From: Aurantiochytrium sp. KH105
Taxonomy: Eukaryota; Sar; Bigyra; Thraustochytrida; Thraustochytriidae
Length of the DNA stretch: 41,594 nucleotides
Assembly (NCBI GenBank): GCA_003116975.1
Contig: BGKB01000303.1
Span: 1 to 41,594, forward strand
Direction: 5' to 3'
Each line of letters begins with the position of its first letter. The first letter of the stretch is position 1. The notes beneath the pieces are model-generated. The model saw only the letters and a list, made by a program, of their open reading frames with translations, was not told where the DNA came from and did no database searches. A program made the position numbers and the translations under genes. This document shows positions 10,236 through 21,307 of the stretch, piece by piece.

Positions 10236-10546
10236 GTGGACTGCAAGATGGATTCTGTTTAGCGCTGATTGGCTACGGATATTTCGGGTCTGCTCGTGAC
10301 GGGACTGCTTTGCCTCGGCGTCAGGTCCGAGACTTGATTAAGTGATGTACAGAGGAGCTGGTGAGGAGCACGGGCCCGTTCTGAGGCTTTCCAGCTAGGA
10401 GACGTCCACCACCGTGACTTTGTAGTCTGCCCTCGCCTAGTACACTGACCGCTGCAAGGGAGATAAATGAGACTTCCCATGGGCGAAAGGCTGACGTCAT
10501 CTTGTCCATGCCGTCCAGCCGTGGTGGCGTCGTTGTTTATCCTCGA
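10236..10546 (-). repeat. Dispersed ~300-bp repeat family, copy 3
   Basis: On the minus strand it runs from TCGAGGATAAACAACGACGC through GGCATGGACAAGATGACGTC to AGAATCCATCTTGCAGTCCA. It is close to a reverse complement of the copy at 17088-17400, sharing the start, the CTGTACATCAC block and the AGAATCCATCTT end. This pair defines the family limits best. Confidence 0.8.
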
Positions 10547-10565
10547 TAAGAGCACAGGGATTCTT

Positions 10566-10745
10566 GGAATTAGTGTTGCATTGGACAAGTTCGCTACCGT
10601 GACGTTCCTGGCGGTTCTCTCTGGATATACTGGCTGCCATGAACGCCAGTTTCCGTTGCTTTGGCAAGACCTCTCTCGGGCTAGAGCTTGACGTCACCGT
10701 GTCCATGACGTGCGCTCAAGGTGGCGTCATTCTTGGTCCCCGACA
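10566..10745 (-). repeat. Dispersed repeat family, truncated copy 4
   Basis: It directly follows copy 3 in the same orientation. On the minus strand it begins GACCAAGAATGACGCCACC near 10740 and covers only the first ~170 bases of the element. The adjacency suggests nested or tandem insertion. Confidence 0.6.
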
Positions 10746-12034
10746 ATGCACATCGCGAGCAACATATATGCAGAGTGGAGGTCAGGAACGAAGACGCGTC
10801 GCAATGCTGCACCTCCTTTCCCCTCACCGTGACTCCACCCCTCAAGACACGAGCGACCAATAGTGAACATTGCTATCTGCAAGAAAGGAAGGACAGAATC
10901 TGAGAAGCAAAGAGGCACTGGACGATTACGCTACATTGGATGGAAAGTTGCGGCGGCAAAAACGTCCATGCATGCACTAGAGAGTGTCCTCGTCTGGAAA
11001 CAGTCTGTGCCGAGTCTGACACGACGTTGCGAGAGGCAAAACTCGCATTTTTCTGGTACGAAAGAGAAAGCATTCCAAATCGCGTGATTCTCGTTGGCTT
11101 TTCCGCGTACATTGGCACAGTCACGGAATCGGCCAGGTACCGATTTCATTGCAGCAGGTCTGTATCTGTGATCGTCGCTTTCGCTTGAGCCGCTGAAGAT
11201 GCCTCTTTATCATCTTTGCATGGGCATGCAGGCACGTCAACCAACACCCCATGTAACCTAATCATCTAGAATGGGATTCGCTCAAGATATTTTGTGCCCG
11301 TATCTAAGCGCCGCCCCTACAAACCATCTATTGTCTTGGCCCATCATCGTGAGGTACCGCAAGACGTCGCACTGGCAAACAGACGCTTCTCAGAATTCAT
11401 TACTTTCCTCTGCATTTTTTGTTTATAATAGTCAAACAAACAATCGTCTGCATCGCCGCTGAATATCATCGGCCAGCTCTTGTTGTCATAGTTTATCTCC
11501 CTGGGCGCTGCGCGGGACACTTTCTTGGTTGTTTATTTCTCGGCCACCCATGCGCTTTCCAGTTATCTCCACTGAACCAATCATCCAGAAAATCGCAATC
11601 GGGATGAGCTCGCCGCAGCGTCTCGAGTCCAGGGTGCACACTGTGAGCTGAGCAAGAGATTACATGATCTATCACAAACAGATCGTGTTCGAGGACTCCA
11701 AGTGGCACACCCAATGCTCAGCACGAGTGGAACTTTTTCGGCATCAAAGATGCGCCGCACTAGACTCAAATATCTTGCCGCTTGAGCGTTTAACAAGGCG
11801 GCACCATCGTCGGCTCGAGAGCGCTTGAGTACGTTTGTCTCAACAACAAGCGCAGCCCATTGACCACTTGACCTAAGTTGCCGGAGACAACAAAGATCAC
11901 CTTTTCCTTGCGTCATACCGCGGTTATGCTGAAGTGTGAACTTGTACGCGCAGAGCGAACACAAGCAACCTTTCGAACTCAATTGTGCGAGGTTGGTCTC
12001 TTCGCGGCCTCTTTTGCAATATTACGTTTGCCAT

Positions 12035-12292
12035 TCATGATGCTCTTGTGTCTCGTGTAGCTGAAGCGCTTCGTTGGCTCTGGTGTATCGCCGCAGGCGT
12101 CCGAGAATGGTGCTTGGACAACCACGGCTGCACATATTGCTGCAATGCGGGGTCGTCGAGCAAATCCCGTAGCTTCGGAGCAGGTTCTGGTGTCGGCTCC
12201 GGCGCCGGCAGCAACGGCTCCGGTGCTGGCGCCGGCACTGATGCAACTTGTATGACCGATGTCTCTTTGGCCGCCGACAGGCAGCTGCCCAT
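12035..12292 (-). CDS. Possible first exon with myristoylation motif and RGS-like start
   Basis: ATG at 12292. The N-terminus MGSCLSAAKE fits an N-myristoylation signal (Gly2, Ser6) with Cys4 as a possible palmitoylation site. A Pro/Ala/Glu linker follows, then LRDLLDDPALQQYVQPWLSK. That resembles the first helices of an RGS domain, which usually opens with LxxLLxDPxxxxxFxxFL and then HSxEN. After HHS the resemblance stops. No clear donor is visible there, so the exon end is uncertain and the frame runs to 12035 without further similarity. Two fragments downstream on the same strand (about 11880-11740 and 11710-11550) look protein-like and could be later exons or relics. If real, it would be a membrane-tethered regulator of G-protein signalling. 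Confidence 0.35.
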   Translation of the reverse strand: MGSCLSAAKETSVIQVASVPAPAPEPLLPAPEPTPEPAPKLRDLLDDPALQQYVQPWLSKHHSRTPAAIHQSQRSASATRDTRAS

Positions 12293-13016
12293 GGTGCGCT
12301 CGCTGCACGCCCGCGCGTGTGAAAGTTGTGTCACGAGCTTGCTTTCTGTGGGTTTTGGATTAGGTTACGTTTCGCTCGCGCGCGACTGACACTTATCTTA
12401 CTGAGCGCTCTCGGTGCATGACCGACCTCTCCTCCATGGCGCACGGCAGCGCTCTTTGATTTTCTTGTACAACGGAATCGAGCTCATTTGCGAGAACAGA
12501 GCGCGTAGAAACGGTCAACGGGTGGTCGTATCGAAAAGTGATGGCAGGTACATGGATCGACAAAAACAACTCGATGCGAACAAGGCGCTCAGCAGATGCA
12601 GTACGATCAGCTTCTCTGGGTAGTATGGACATGGTCGGCGCGGAAAGTTGCCAACAGTCCTCCTACATCATCCCGTGAAAATAAGAACCTTTTGATCTTC
12701 CACAACGAAAGCAGATGAAGTATCTAAAGCAAGATTCCGCAAAAGCGCTCACAAAAGAAGGTTTGCCTTCCGCATGCTAGCAATGCTAACTCTCTCCAAG
12801 GGACACTGACTTTATTCTTCTTGGCTTGAGCGGTTTTTCCCGGTACGTCGAAAATGTTGCAATGGACGAGCCAACAATGAGTGCTCTTTATGCTGGCTCC
12901 GAGGTCGCATACGGAGATCGGCATGTTCGTTTGCAGACTTCTGCAGAGAAAAGCAAAAAAGAAGGTTTTTTGCTCTGCGTTGCTGATAATACTCGTAAAC
13001 TAACTTGTGTTCCGAT

Positions 13017-13574
13017 CTACGCTTGCTTTGGCGTCAGGCCGAGCGAACTATTTGGGATCGGTTTCTGCAACTCGGAGCGCAGCAAGTGTTGCTGCTTTTC
13101 ATTCATCGCCTTGCACGTTACTATCAGCAGATTGCACGAGAAAAAGCTCATGTAGTCAGGGGCTAGGGTCACGAGAAGGACAGCAACGGCGAGCTCGTCC
13201 AGCTCGGAGTGATCGACAAAGCCGAAATGGTGACGAGCGCAGAAACCATAGCAAGCCCCCATGCGTACAGACTTTGATGTTGAAGGCATGCGAAAGATAC
13301 GCTCAAAGGTGCAGTCATCGTCTTGCGCGAAGTAAACGAGGGAGCATGCTATTCTTGTTATCTCGGGCGGAGCTCGACATTTGCCGAGGGCGACTCGCCA
13401 ACCCACTCTGGCCGCACCAACGAATCGAGCCAAGACGCCGGAGAAGCGTTGGTCGGTCGGTAGGCAGGCTGGCAAAAAGAGCGCTGGGCTTGCTACGTCT
13501 CTATGCATCGGCGCCTGGTCAAACTCCGACGAAGGTTCCTGGCACTGCAGCTTCTGGTTCAAGTTGGCCAACAT
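13017..13574 (-). CDS. Hypothetical protein, possibly part of a larger or decayed gene
   Basis: An ATG at 13574 gives 185 residues. The C-terminal two thirds are the more protein-like part (HSELDELAVAVLLVTLAPD, then KAMNEKQQHLLRSELQK). The N-terminal part is weaker, so an acceptor inside the frame is possible. I recognise no family. The neighbourhood is repeat-rich and gene-poor, so this may be a relic. Confidence 0.25.
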   Translation of the reverse strand: MLANLNQKLQCQEPSSEFDQAPMHRDVASPALFLPACLPTDQRFSGVLARFVGAARVGWRVALGKCRAPPEITRIACSLVYFAQDDDCTFERIFRMPSTSKSVRMGACYGFCARHHFGFVDHSELDELAVAVLLVTLAPDYMSFFSCNLLIVTCKAMNEKQQHLLRSELQKPIPNSSLGLTPKQA

Positions 13575-13899
13575 GCCCCGAGTCGAATGTGGCTCGCAAC
13601 GATCTGCTCTTTCTTTCTTTGCTCACCGCAAGCGCAGCGGCACGGCGTTGGGCTCGCGCAGGATGCATGGCTGGTGCGCCTCATACACGCTCGCGCTGGA
13701 CTGCACCTAAACCCGCTCGCACGCACGCTCGCTCGCTCACTTGCCGCGCGTGGCCTGCAGGGAAAAAAAAAAGGTTTCATCGATTCTTTTTTATTTTCGC
13801 TGCGTCCACGGCTGGTTCTGCTTGCTTCAGTTGCAGCGAGTTTTCTCGCCGCGTCTGAGTGCCTGGCGAGTCCAAAGAGCGCAAGCGGACGGGGACAGG

Positions 13900-14054
13900 G
13901 GACGTTGGAGGAAGTGGGGTGGCCTGGGAACGGCCGTCTGGCACATTTGAAAGGAGCTTTGTGCAGTATGACATTTTGATTCGAAAACTTGAAGAAACGG
14001 ACATTGCGGAAGTCAAGGCACTGACTGACACATCCCAATGTGGGGCGTACGATA
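13900..14054 (+). pseudogene. Exon fragment resembling the N-terminus of a GNAT acetyltransferase
   Basis: The plus frame reads DILIRKLEETDIAEVKALTD, the usual first strand and helix of GNAT N-acetyltransferases (IRxLxxxDxxxVxxL). It then runs to a GTAAGC donor at about 14056. No downstream exon with the acetyl-CoA motif was found; joins at the nearby AG sites give early stops. No ATG opens the frame. A solitary exon relic is the simplest reading. Confidence 0.22.
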
Positions 14055-15079
14055 GGTAAGCGAAGCAAACGGCATGTACCATGTGATGAAAGCGTCTAGG
14101 TGCTGACGCTTTGATGTAGACGCCGTGAGGATTGTCAATGAAATGAGATCTGACCAGCTGGACAACGGAAAGAAGATTTCGCACAAGATGGCACCTACTT
14201 GCTTATAAACTAAACTCGGGCTCTCTCTGTCGGGAATGGAGTGATGTCCAGGTAAGTAAAAGTGTTGAGAATGTTCATCTATTGCTTTGACTGGCTTGAT
14301 TGCGAAGGTGCCCGGCCCTTAGTGACCCCGATGAGAAGTCGCAGGGCAAATTTCGCCATTGATTCTGTATCCGATTTTGAAGATAAGTCTTTGAGAGCGA
14401 TTGATCGATTCAAGTAAATAAATGCACTGTCACCGCTTGGCTTACGAAGAAAATATTTGACGTGACGATGACGAAAAGCGCAGGTCAGTCTGATCAAGCT
14501 TCATCGTGATCTGGGGGTCCCAAATTTACAATGCTGATTCAAGCTATTTGCGTGCACCGAATGGCGCGCAATGACACTCGTTAGATCGTTTATTGTGCCA
14601 TTGGGGTGAAGGGTAGGTTTCGAGCTTGCTAAATCGATCGTTATTTGCCTGCGATTGCTGTCGGCGGACTCTCAAGTTTGCCTTTCTGGCTCAGTGCCAC
14701 AGCAACTACCACAGCTTACACAGTGGAATGAGTCGCTTCCTGCTCTTGGGGTGGAAGTGGGGTGTCTGTGGGAGTTGTTTTGCGCCTGGCTGTTGTAGGC
14801 TACCTTTCTTGCATGGCCCTCTGCGCTGATGATCGGTCGTTAGGTAGACAGACAAACAGTACGGAAGCGGTGGGCGTACAGACTCAAAGGTGAAGGACGG
14901 CTGACAGCTTTCTGTGCGCGGTGGGGGCATGCGGGCCCCGCGATGCGGGAGGCTGGTAGCCCGAGGCCTCACAGTGTCAATACGTGTCCGCGAATTGGTC
15001 GGTGGTTAGGTTGGGCGAGTGCGACGGTTAGTCTGAGAGTGCGCGCTAACTAGCGACAAGTGCTCGCGGTGGGGGCGGG

Positions 15080-15240
15080 CGCGCGCTGCTGCCAAGGCGG
15101 CAAGGCGGCTGTAAGGCGGCTGCAAGGCTGCGGCAAGGCAAGTTGGCGGCAAGGCAAGGCGGCCGCAAGGCTGCGGCAAGGCAAGGTGGCGACAAGGCAA
15201 GGTGGCGGCAAGGCAATGCGGCGGCGGCGGCAAGGCAACC
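15080..15240. repeat. Minisatellite of GGCGGCAAGGCAAG-like units
   Basis: Imperfect tandem units built from GCGGC, AAGGC and AAGGTGG run for about 160 bases, then give way to CAACCAAAGC repeats to about 15262. The strand asymmetry (G on plus, C on minus) produces long open frames on both strands that I do not take as genes. Confidence 0.8.
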
Positions 15241-16204
15241 AAAGCCAACCAAAGCCAACCCAAGGTGATGAGCACTGAAAGTGATCTTGACTTTGATGAA
15301 CATCAAGCTGCGCCGGTGAGCAGCTCTCTTCGAAGGTGCAAGACACCGTCTTATTGATTGGTCAGTGAGCCCAGGGATGTACAATGGCATGCCACGACTC
15401 CTTCTCTTTCCCACATCAATTCTTTCTCAAGGGCTTCATGCAACCCTTTTGGTACTCTTCTGGATAAAATGCATCGCGCTTCTCGACTGCGAGTTAGAGA
15501 AAAGGAAGCTTTGCCAGAAGAAGAGAGCCGACGCGGAAGCTTCAGAAACGTTCGGCCTCCGCGAGCAGCGCTTGATCGAGACCACTTTTAGCATCATTCG
15601 CTGCAGGCAGGAACATCCTCTTGCTAAGGAAACTGCGATCTTCGCCATCGCCCAGCGCAAGCGTTCAAGTTTCCTCGACGCAAAGATCGCTCTCGCCCTC
15701 GACAAACATGTGCCGTCACCTCCGCGATGGTTTGTTCATCCAGCCTCACTGTTGTGAAGAAAGCCTCAGCTTGGATTTTGCATTATACTTTTTTTTTCCC
15801 CCATTCATGCGACAAGCGCTTGTATCGCTTGCACTCTGCATCGGCAAGTTGCAAGAACCGGTCCCCGCTCGATCGCATTCGGCAACCTGGTTTTGGTTAC
15901 AGAAGTGGTCTCGCCCGACCTTGTACCGCACTCGGCTCTGCCGAAAGCCGACCTCTGAGCGCGCAGAATTTGGTCACGATCTTGGCGGCGTGAGATTTGA
16001 CTGGTTTGGCGCCCATCGCTCATCGGCGTTTACCTGGCCATTGCCGCGCATATCCTGACTTTGGAGTGTGGCTTAGGGCATCGACGAACGCAAAGTCATG
16101 CTCGCTATGGAGAGCTAGCTCTCTCGCCGCTGTGACATCGCGTCCACCATCCTCGTCTGCCCTCTGCCGCGCGCATGTGACGCAAGCGTGAGAGTGTTTC
16201 AAAT

Positions 16205-16212
16205 CTATAGAT
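16205..16212 (+). promoter_or_regulatory. CTATAGAT element upstream of tRNA-Glu copy 1
   Basis: CTATAGAT lies 41 bases upstream of the mature tRNA start. The other tRNA-Glu has the same octamer 40 bases upstream. Position and AT-content suit an upstream TATA-like element helping TFIIIB placement, as known for tRNA genes in plants and fission yeast. Confidence 0.45.
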
Positions 16213-16245
16213 GGGACCGGCTCAGCTGGCGACCACAAGTTAGCC

Positions 16246-16316
16246 TCCGTGTTGGTGTAATGGTAACATCTGACGCTCTCACCGTCAACCCCCGGGTTCG
16301 ATTCCCGGACATGGAA
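16246..16316 (+). tRNA. tRNA-Glu (CTC), copy 1
   Basis: 71 nt. The acceptor stem TCCGTGT pairs with ACATGGA (one G-U), with discriminator A. The anticodon stem is TGACG/CGTCA with loop CTCTCAC, so the anticodon is CTC (glutamate, GAG codons). The T arm is CCGGG-TTCGATT-CCCGG and contains the B box GGTTCGATTCC. No intron. The D and variable loops are each about one base shorter than in many eukaryotic tRNA-Glu. A run of nine T at 16322-16330 ends transcription. The mature sequence is identical to copy 2 at 31130-31200. Confidence 0.96.
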
Positions 16317-16321
16317 TATAA

Positions 16322-16330
16322 TTTTTTTTT
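16322..16330 (+). terminator. Pol III T-run terminator
   Basis: Nine consecutive T residues start 6 bases after the tRNA-Glu 3' end, the standard RNA polymerase III stop. Confidence 0.85.
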
Positions 16331-16806
16331 GGCCCTTTTCATCTGCGGATTCTGTAAATTGGTCGATAGTGGTCGCAAATTTTCTGGCAGCCTTTCATTT
16401 TTTTGGGCTCTGAGACCAGGACTTGGTGCGGAGTTTGAGCTCTGATAAACACTGCGCGTTGACGACGTCGCCATGAACGAGATAATAACATGCTCATACG
16501 GCGGACGTTGATGAGAGAGATTTGATGGCCTAGGACCCACACCGATCTGAGCACCACTCACGGCATGACGACCTCCCTCTTCCCAAAAAACAAAACAAAA
16601 CAATGAAGGAACGAATGAAATGAATGCGGAGCCAAAAAGGAGAAAAAAAGAAAACATTCAACACCGGGACTTCGCGTGCAGTCCCCTATCACACTACTAA
16701 CCCGGCCCTACGTGACTTTTCTGCTCAGTGCGAATGAGATGAGGAGTTACCCACGTGGTATGATCGAATGTAGTGCTTACAGAGAAACGCGTGCTCATAA
16801 ACATGC

Positions 16807-17097
16807 ATGCCCACGTCCCGAGAATGGGCGTGGACGAGATACCGAGAGTTGTTCAAGTACGAGACCCGAAATCATTACCAGAAAGTGTTCATCCGAGGTG
16901 CAAAAAAAGCGCATCTGCATGACATTGATCATCTGAATATCAAGATCGACGTTCCGGAGCACGATGATACAAGAAGCGGGACTCGCACTTTGTTCTGCGA
17001 AGATGCTCTGCATTTACGCTTTTCTAAAGCCAGGATGGCATTCGGCCCGTTTGATTCGGTTTCACAGCTGCTGCTCATGAACCCGTATAGAGGATAG
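16807..17097 (+). CDS. Hypothetical 96-residue frame, possibly truncated by a repeat
   Basis: From the ATG at 16807. The protein-like sequence includes TRYRELFKYETRNHYQKVFI and HDIDHLNIKIDVPEHDDT. It ends ...LLLMNPYRG at 17097, within the first bases of a dispersed repeat that begins near 17088. The stop may therefore come from the inserted repeat. No family was recognised. Confidence 0.3.
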   Translation: MPTSREWAWTRYRELFKYETRNHYQKVFIRGAKKAHLHDIDHLNIKIDVPEHDDTRSGTRTLFCEDALHLRFSKARMAFGPFDSVSQLLLMNPYRG

Positions 17098-17400
17098 ACA
17101 ATGACGCCACCACGGCTGGACGGCATGGAGAAAATGACGTCAACCTTTCGCCCATGGGAAGACTCATCTAAAGCCCTTGTAGCGGTCAGTGTACAAGGTG
17201 ACGGCAGACTACAGAGTCACGGCAGTGAACATCTCCTGGCCGGGAAGTGTGACAAAGTCCCGTGCTCCTCACCATCTCCTCTGTACATCACTTATCCAAG
17301 TCTCGGACCTGGCACCGAGGCAAAGCGAGTCCCATCACGACCAGATCCGAATCATCCGTAGCTAACCAGCGCTAAGTAGAATCCATCTTACAGTCCATTT
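17088..17400 (+). repeat. Dispersed ~300-bp repeat family, copy 5 (best preserved)
   Basis: It starts TAGAGGATAGACAATGACGC, continues GCATGGAGAAAATGACGTC and CTTTCGCCCATGGG, carries CTCCTCTGTACATCACTTA and ends AGAATCCATCTTACAGTCCA. It aligns along its whole length with the inverted copy at 10236-10546. It has no long conserved frame, so it is probably a non-autonomous element (SINE or MITE-like). Confidence 0.8.
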
Positions 17401-17519
17401 CTCAATACAATGCGAGCTGGAGTCTGCATCGAGGACGCTCATTTTCCGCGACCGCACGTCCACCCACCCTGCTTCTTCTACTCTTAGCGCATTGGGAGGC
17501 GAGCAAGAATCTGCTAGAT

Positions 17520-19480
17520 GTTTATGGCCACATAAATTGAGTCCTTTTGAGAGAGCTTGCGTCTGCGTTGATGCGATACGAGAACGAACACGCCGAAACA
17601 AATTTGCTCGTGGTCGAGATGGCAGAACCGCAAATCAGCCACTCTTTCGCGCTAAAGTAGTCCGTAACGGGCATCAGGTTTAGAATAAGCGTGGTATCAT
17701 CAACTCTCGCGTACGTCTCGCACTCAACAAGGGGAGTCGCCAACTCCTCATTGAGGTAAATGATACCCTCAGCAGGTAGCAATCGAGGACGCCTTGGCGC
17801 ACGATCACAGGGAGCTGTTGAAGCGTTCGCAAAACTCGTCGTTACCAGAGAGCGTGATCTCGAGTGCCATTTCCTCGTGCGTGATGAGGTTCGTCTAATC
17901 CGTCATGGTCAACACATTCGTCACCGTTGTCGTCATCGGTTCAGTAGGGTCATTAGTGGTTTGATCCGTACCATGAACCTGAAAAGTCGAGTTGCCAAAA
18001 ATCGCCGACGCACCGCCATCCACACCTGCCGAGGACGGGTTCCTTTCACGACACGCCGAGCACGGGGTCCTTCCACTCGTTATCGCAATCCGCAAAATCC
18101 GTGTCGCCTGTGATCTCGACCATGACGCTCGAATCATACGGCGGGAATTTGAGCGAGGAATTCGGACGAAGGAGAACACCAATCTTCACCGCATGCGCAG
18201 GTGCAAGAATCGCCACACTGCCCATCCCGCCCAGGGTCGTGCACGTGATATCCAGCAATTTTTCGTCCTGAGAAGCCAGCACGCGATGCGAACAATGCAA
18301 TCCCACACGTCCCTCAGTCCGCGTCCGTCACACTAAACGACAACAGCTGCGCGCCGACCAGCGAGGTGTGAACCGCCGTCTCGGTATTGACAGTCTGCTC
18401 CGGACCAACATTCGTGTCAATCGCCCGGTCCGGGTGGCAGGGTTGCCGCGCCCGATATCATCGATCCATCTGAGCCAGTCACCGTAGAAACCGTCGTATT
18501 CGACCAACTCCAGTCGCCCGCTAAGCCGTTTGGCCACTTCAAATCGGCAACGGCAGGGTTCGCCACCGCCAGAGGGTGATCACGTTGACATTGTAGCGGA
18601 ATGAGTTGCCTAGGAAACTGCCGTAGAACTCGTCAACGTGTACGGCATCGACTTGGTGCCGAAAAGCACATCATCAAAGTCAGTCACCACCTTGAACAAT
18701 TCCACATCCGAGTATTCATCTTCCGAAACGTCTGAGGCTCAACATCGTTTGTAAGCACCGGACCCAAACTCAACGATTTTTGCAGCAAAGTTACTGGCGA
18801 CCGCCGCGGTGACCAATGTCAACTTGTACAAAGAGAAATGCAAGATGCCGCCGGGGAAAGAGAAGTATGGGGTGCCGCCGGTGTTGGGAGCGGAGAAAGC
18901 GAAAGGCGAAGATCCCAGGCGCAGGATGTGCGCAGAGACGAAGTCGGAGAAAGATATTGAATACCCATTCAATTGGTTCACGGATACATCGATTGACTCG
19001 TCCTGAAGTAATTGCTGAGTGTTCGTCGCGAAGATGCCACTTCAGGATGTGCCCTTTTTTGATAATAAGCTTGGCATGATCCAACACTCGAGCGTGAAGT
19101 CGGTGACGCCATCAAGCTCAGAAAAGAGGCTCGCCGCGGTCGAAGTGCTCTTTGCCGAGTCATCGCGACTGAGGTTGGTGCCAGATCCAGAGTCAAGATA
19201 CCTCGCTCTGATGGAGTGCGTGACGTCGTGAGCGTACTCAAGGACGCTGCAATCGAAATCTGTGTAAGCAGGGCCCAACGTGCTCCTCGGATAGGTGAGT
19301 GAGTCCTCCAAGATAATCTTAGATGATGCTGCCGGCAAAGGCCCTCGCCTTGCACTCTGCCTGGCTAAACGTGAACTCCGTCAGCAGGTTACCCTCGTAC
19401 CTCGCCGCCTCGACGCCGCTGTTCGCTACCGCCACGACGGCGGCCACGACGGCCAGCGCTCGCTGCCTGTCGCACGCCCA
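17520..19480 (-). pseudogene. Decayed secreted multidomain protein with LamG-like domain
   Basis: Reading down the minus strand, a hydrophobic signal-like segment (ALAVVAAVVAVANSGVEA, about 19405-19465) is followed by a frame at 19042-19338 containing LFSELDGVTDFTLECWI, the usual opening strand of a LamG/concanavalin-like domain. After a TGA at 19042-19044 the same frame resumes with QLNGYSISFSDFVSAHILRL and SLYKLTLVTAAVASN, the closing part of such a domain. It then stops at 18739. Below that, Thr/Val-rich strand-like protein continues across several frames (for example FYGSFLGNSFRYNVNVITL, TVSTVTGSDGSMISGAAT, FQVHGTDQTTNDPTEPM, GIIYLNEELATPLVECE), broken by stops and frameshifts. This fits a large extracellular adhesion-type gene that has lost its reading frame. 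Undetected introns could explain some breaks but not all. Confidence 0.5.
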
Positions 19481-20280
19481 TCTTCCCCCTCCTCCTTGTC
19501 CTCTCCCGGCCTCCTTCGCTCTTGCTCCTCTCGCTCCTCTTGCGCAGCGGCTCCGCGCTCGCCGGTGCACGTGCGGGTGCACGCGCGAGAGGCGAAAAGT
19601 CTCTGCCTGCACGCCCTGGGCCCGGCCTCGCGAGCAGACCGGCGCGGGAGGAGGGAGGAGCGAGGAAGCGGCGGCCGCGGCGGCGGAGAGAGCGGGCAAG
19701 CGGGCGGACGGGCCGGACGCGCTGGACGCGCAGGCGGCGGCAGAGGGAGGAGGGGAGGGACGGCCGCGGCGGAGAGAGGGGGCGGCGAGGAGCGAGCGCG
19801 CGCACGTGCACACACGCGGCCGGGTTTACCCGAGAGGGGGCGAACGCCAGTGGCGGGGAGACTTTGGGCCGCAGCTGCACCTCCAATCGCGGGGGCAGAG
19901 TTTTTAGTTGCGAAGATAGTTGCGACTAGTTTGAGCGGATCGTTTTTTGGGGGTGTGCGCCGGGCCTGTGGAGGAGGAGCACGTTGTTGTAGGTCAAGGA
20001 TTTCTTTCGCCCTGGATTTCGCCTTGGAATTGGCGGAGAAGAGCTGGAGCGGACGCCAGGAGGCGCGCGCGGCGATGACGCGGATGGCCGAGCTTGAGCG
20101 CGTCCGCGCGGAGGCGGAAGCGAGGTTTACTGCGGCGCGTGGAGATGTAAAGAAGGCGAACTTTAGACGGCGCGCACGGAATTCGGGAGGAGCAAGAAAC
20201 TTGGCGCAGCGTGGGCCCGGTGAGAGGAGAAGGTGCAGGCACGGAATGGCAGTCGCACGCAAGGTGCGCGCGCGCTGACG
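19481..20280. other. GC-rich tract, no gene supported
   Basis: Very GC-rich DNA with long open frames on both strands, caused by base composition. Near 20070-20160 the plus strand reads ELERVRAEAEARFTAARGDV, which is coiled-coil-like but has no flanking support. A palindromic element lies at 19913-19932. The tract may include the former promoter of the LamG-type gene. Confidence 0.4.
19913..19932 (+). promoter_or_regulatory. 20-bp palindromic element, copy 1
   Basis: AAGATAGTTGCGACTAGTTT matches the inverted form of the perfect palindrome at 30871-30890 at 16 of 20 positions. A partial extra copy (TAGTTGCGA) lies just upstream at about 19905. Confidence 0.45.
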
Positions 20281-21180
20281 AGTGCTAAAGAAGTGGAAGA
20301 TACTATACCTGCTTTATTGTGCGGGTTTTAGAATGAAGATAGCTCTGACGAGAAAGCCTGCACGTCACAGATCTTGGACAAGGCGAGAATGGCTTACGAG
20401 CTTGCGAGTACAGATCAAACTACAGCAGGCTTTCGCCGCTGCAACGACTCATGCATTCTCATGTAGGACCGGTGACGTCTACGTAGTCACAACCCCGCAA
20501 CTCCAAACTATTATTTCATCACACCCGGTTCAGTTGGACTGATAAATGTCTCATTGGAGGAGGAGTACAGTCGGTCATAGCGCTTGGATGAGGCTGCTCA
20601 AGCCCTCGATTTGAAGCATGCGAAGCCTACAGCAAAGCGCGCGCGTAAGACCTGCACTCAGGAGCACTTCGACGAAAGAATTTGTTAGAAGTCGTTTTCG
20701 TCACCGAAGAACCGAGAAGGCATCGGAGGAGAGCGAAAGCCTTACGTTACTGTACTTCTTCCTCTCCTATCAAGTGCAAGATAGGACTTCATTGCTTCGT
20801 GTTCTGAACTACATAATCTTTGGAAATTAGTTGTATCGAGGCCGCGTGTTGACTTGCGAGAGGAGATCCAGCGCCGAAGTATCAGCCATGCATGTGGTCA
20901 CACTTTGCCCCAAAGAAGCGTTCGTTCTATCGTCTTCGTCGAAATCAACTGAGCAAACGCGTGAAGCGAAAGTCATCGATCCGTGCTGTCGATGCAAAGG
21001 CCAAGCCGAGTCTGCCCCGAGAAGGCATAACTTTCGTCTGCGCTGAAGCAAAGGCCGATGCCAACTCTCTATTCCCTTCCATACGTTGCGAATAACTTTT
21101 TCGTCAATGTTCACTGCAGAGAGAGCGAATCCACCACTGACGAGACATTATCATCAAAGACGAAAGCATTGGGTCTTTAG
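20281..21180 (+). pseudogene. Relic coding sequence, unrecognised
   Basis: One plus frame, interrupted by about nine stops, carries protein-like stretches: KACTSQILDKARMAYELAST, then RLDEAAQALDLKHAK and ARKTCTQEHFDERI, later ASCSELHNLWKLVVSRPRVD. In 20892-21095 a second frame is open (FYRLRRNQLSKRVKRKSSIR). The mix of open pieces and stops looks like a decayed gene or transposable-element frame. I cannot name the family. Confidence 0.3.
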
Positions 21181-21307
21181 CTTTGCAGAGTATTCCTGCT
21201 CCTAGGCCAAGATATGCACGAAAGGACCATCTGAAACCATTTGATAAAGTCTGTTAAACTTATACTCCTTTTTGAATTTGCGAGGCTCGCGAACCTGCGA
21301 CCATTTC

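Noticed and set aside
15006..15414. Leucine/alanine-rich minus-strand frames
   Set aside because: They are translations of the GGCGGCAAGGCAAG minisatellite.
19295..20278. 327-codon plus-strand open frame and its antisense partners
   Set aside because: Both strands are open because of extreme GC content; low-complexity Arg/Gly/Ala. Only a short coiled-coil-like piece looks like protein.
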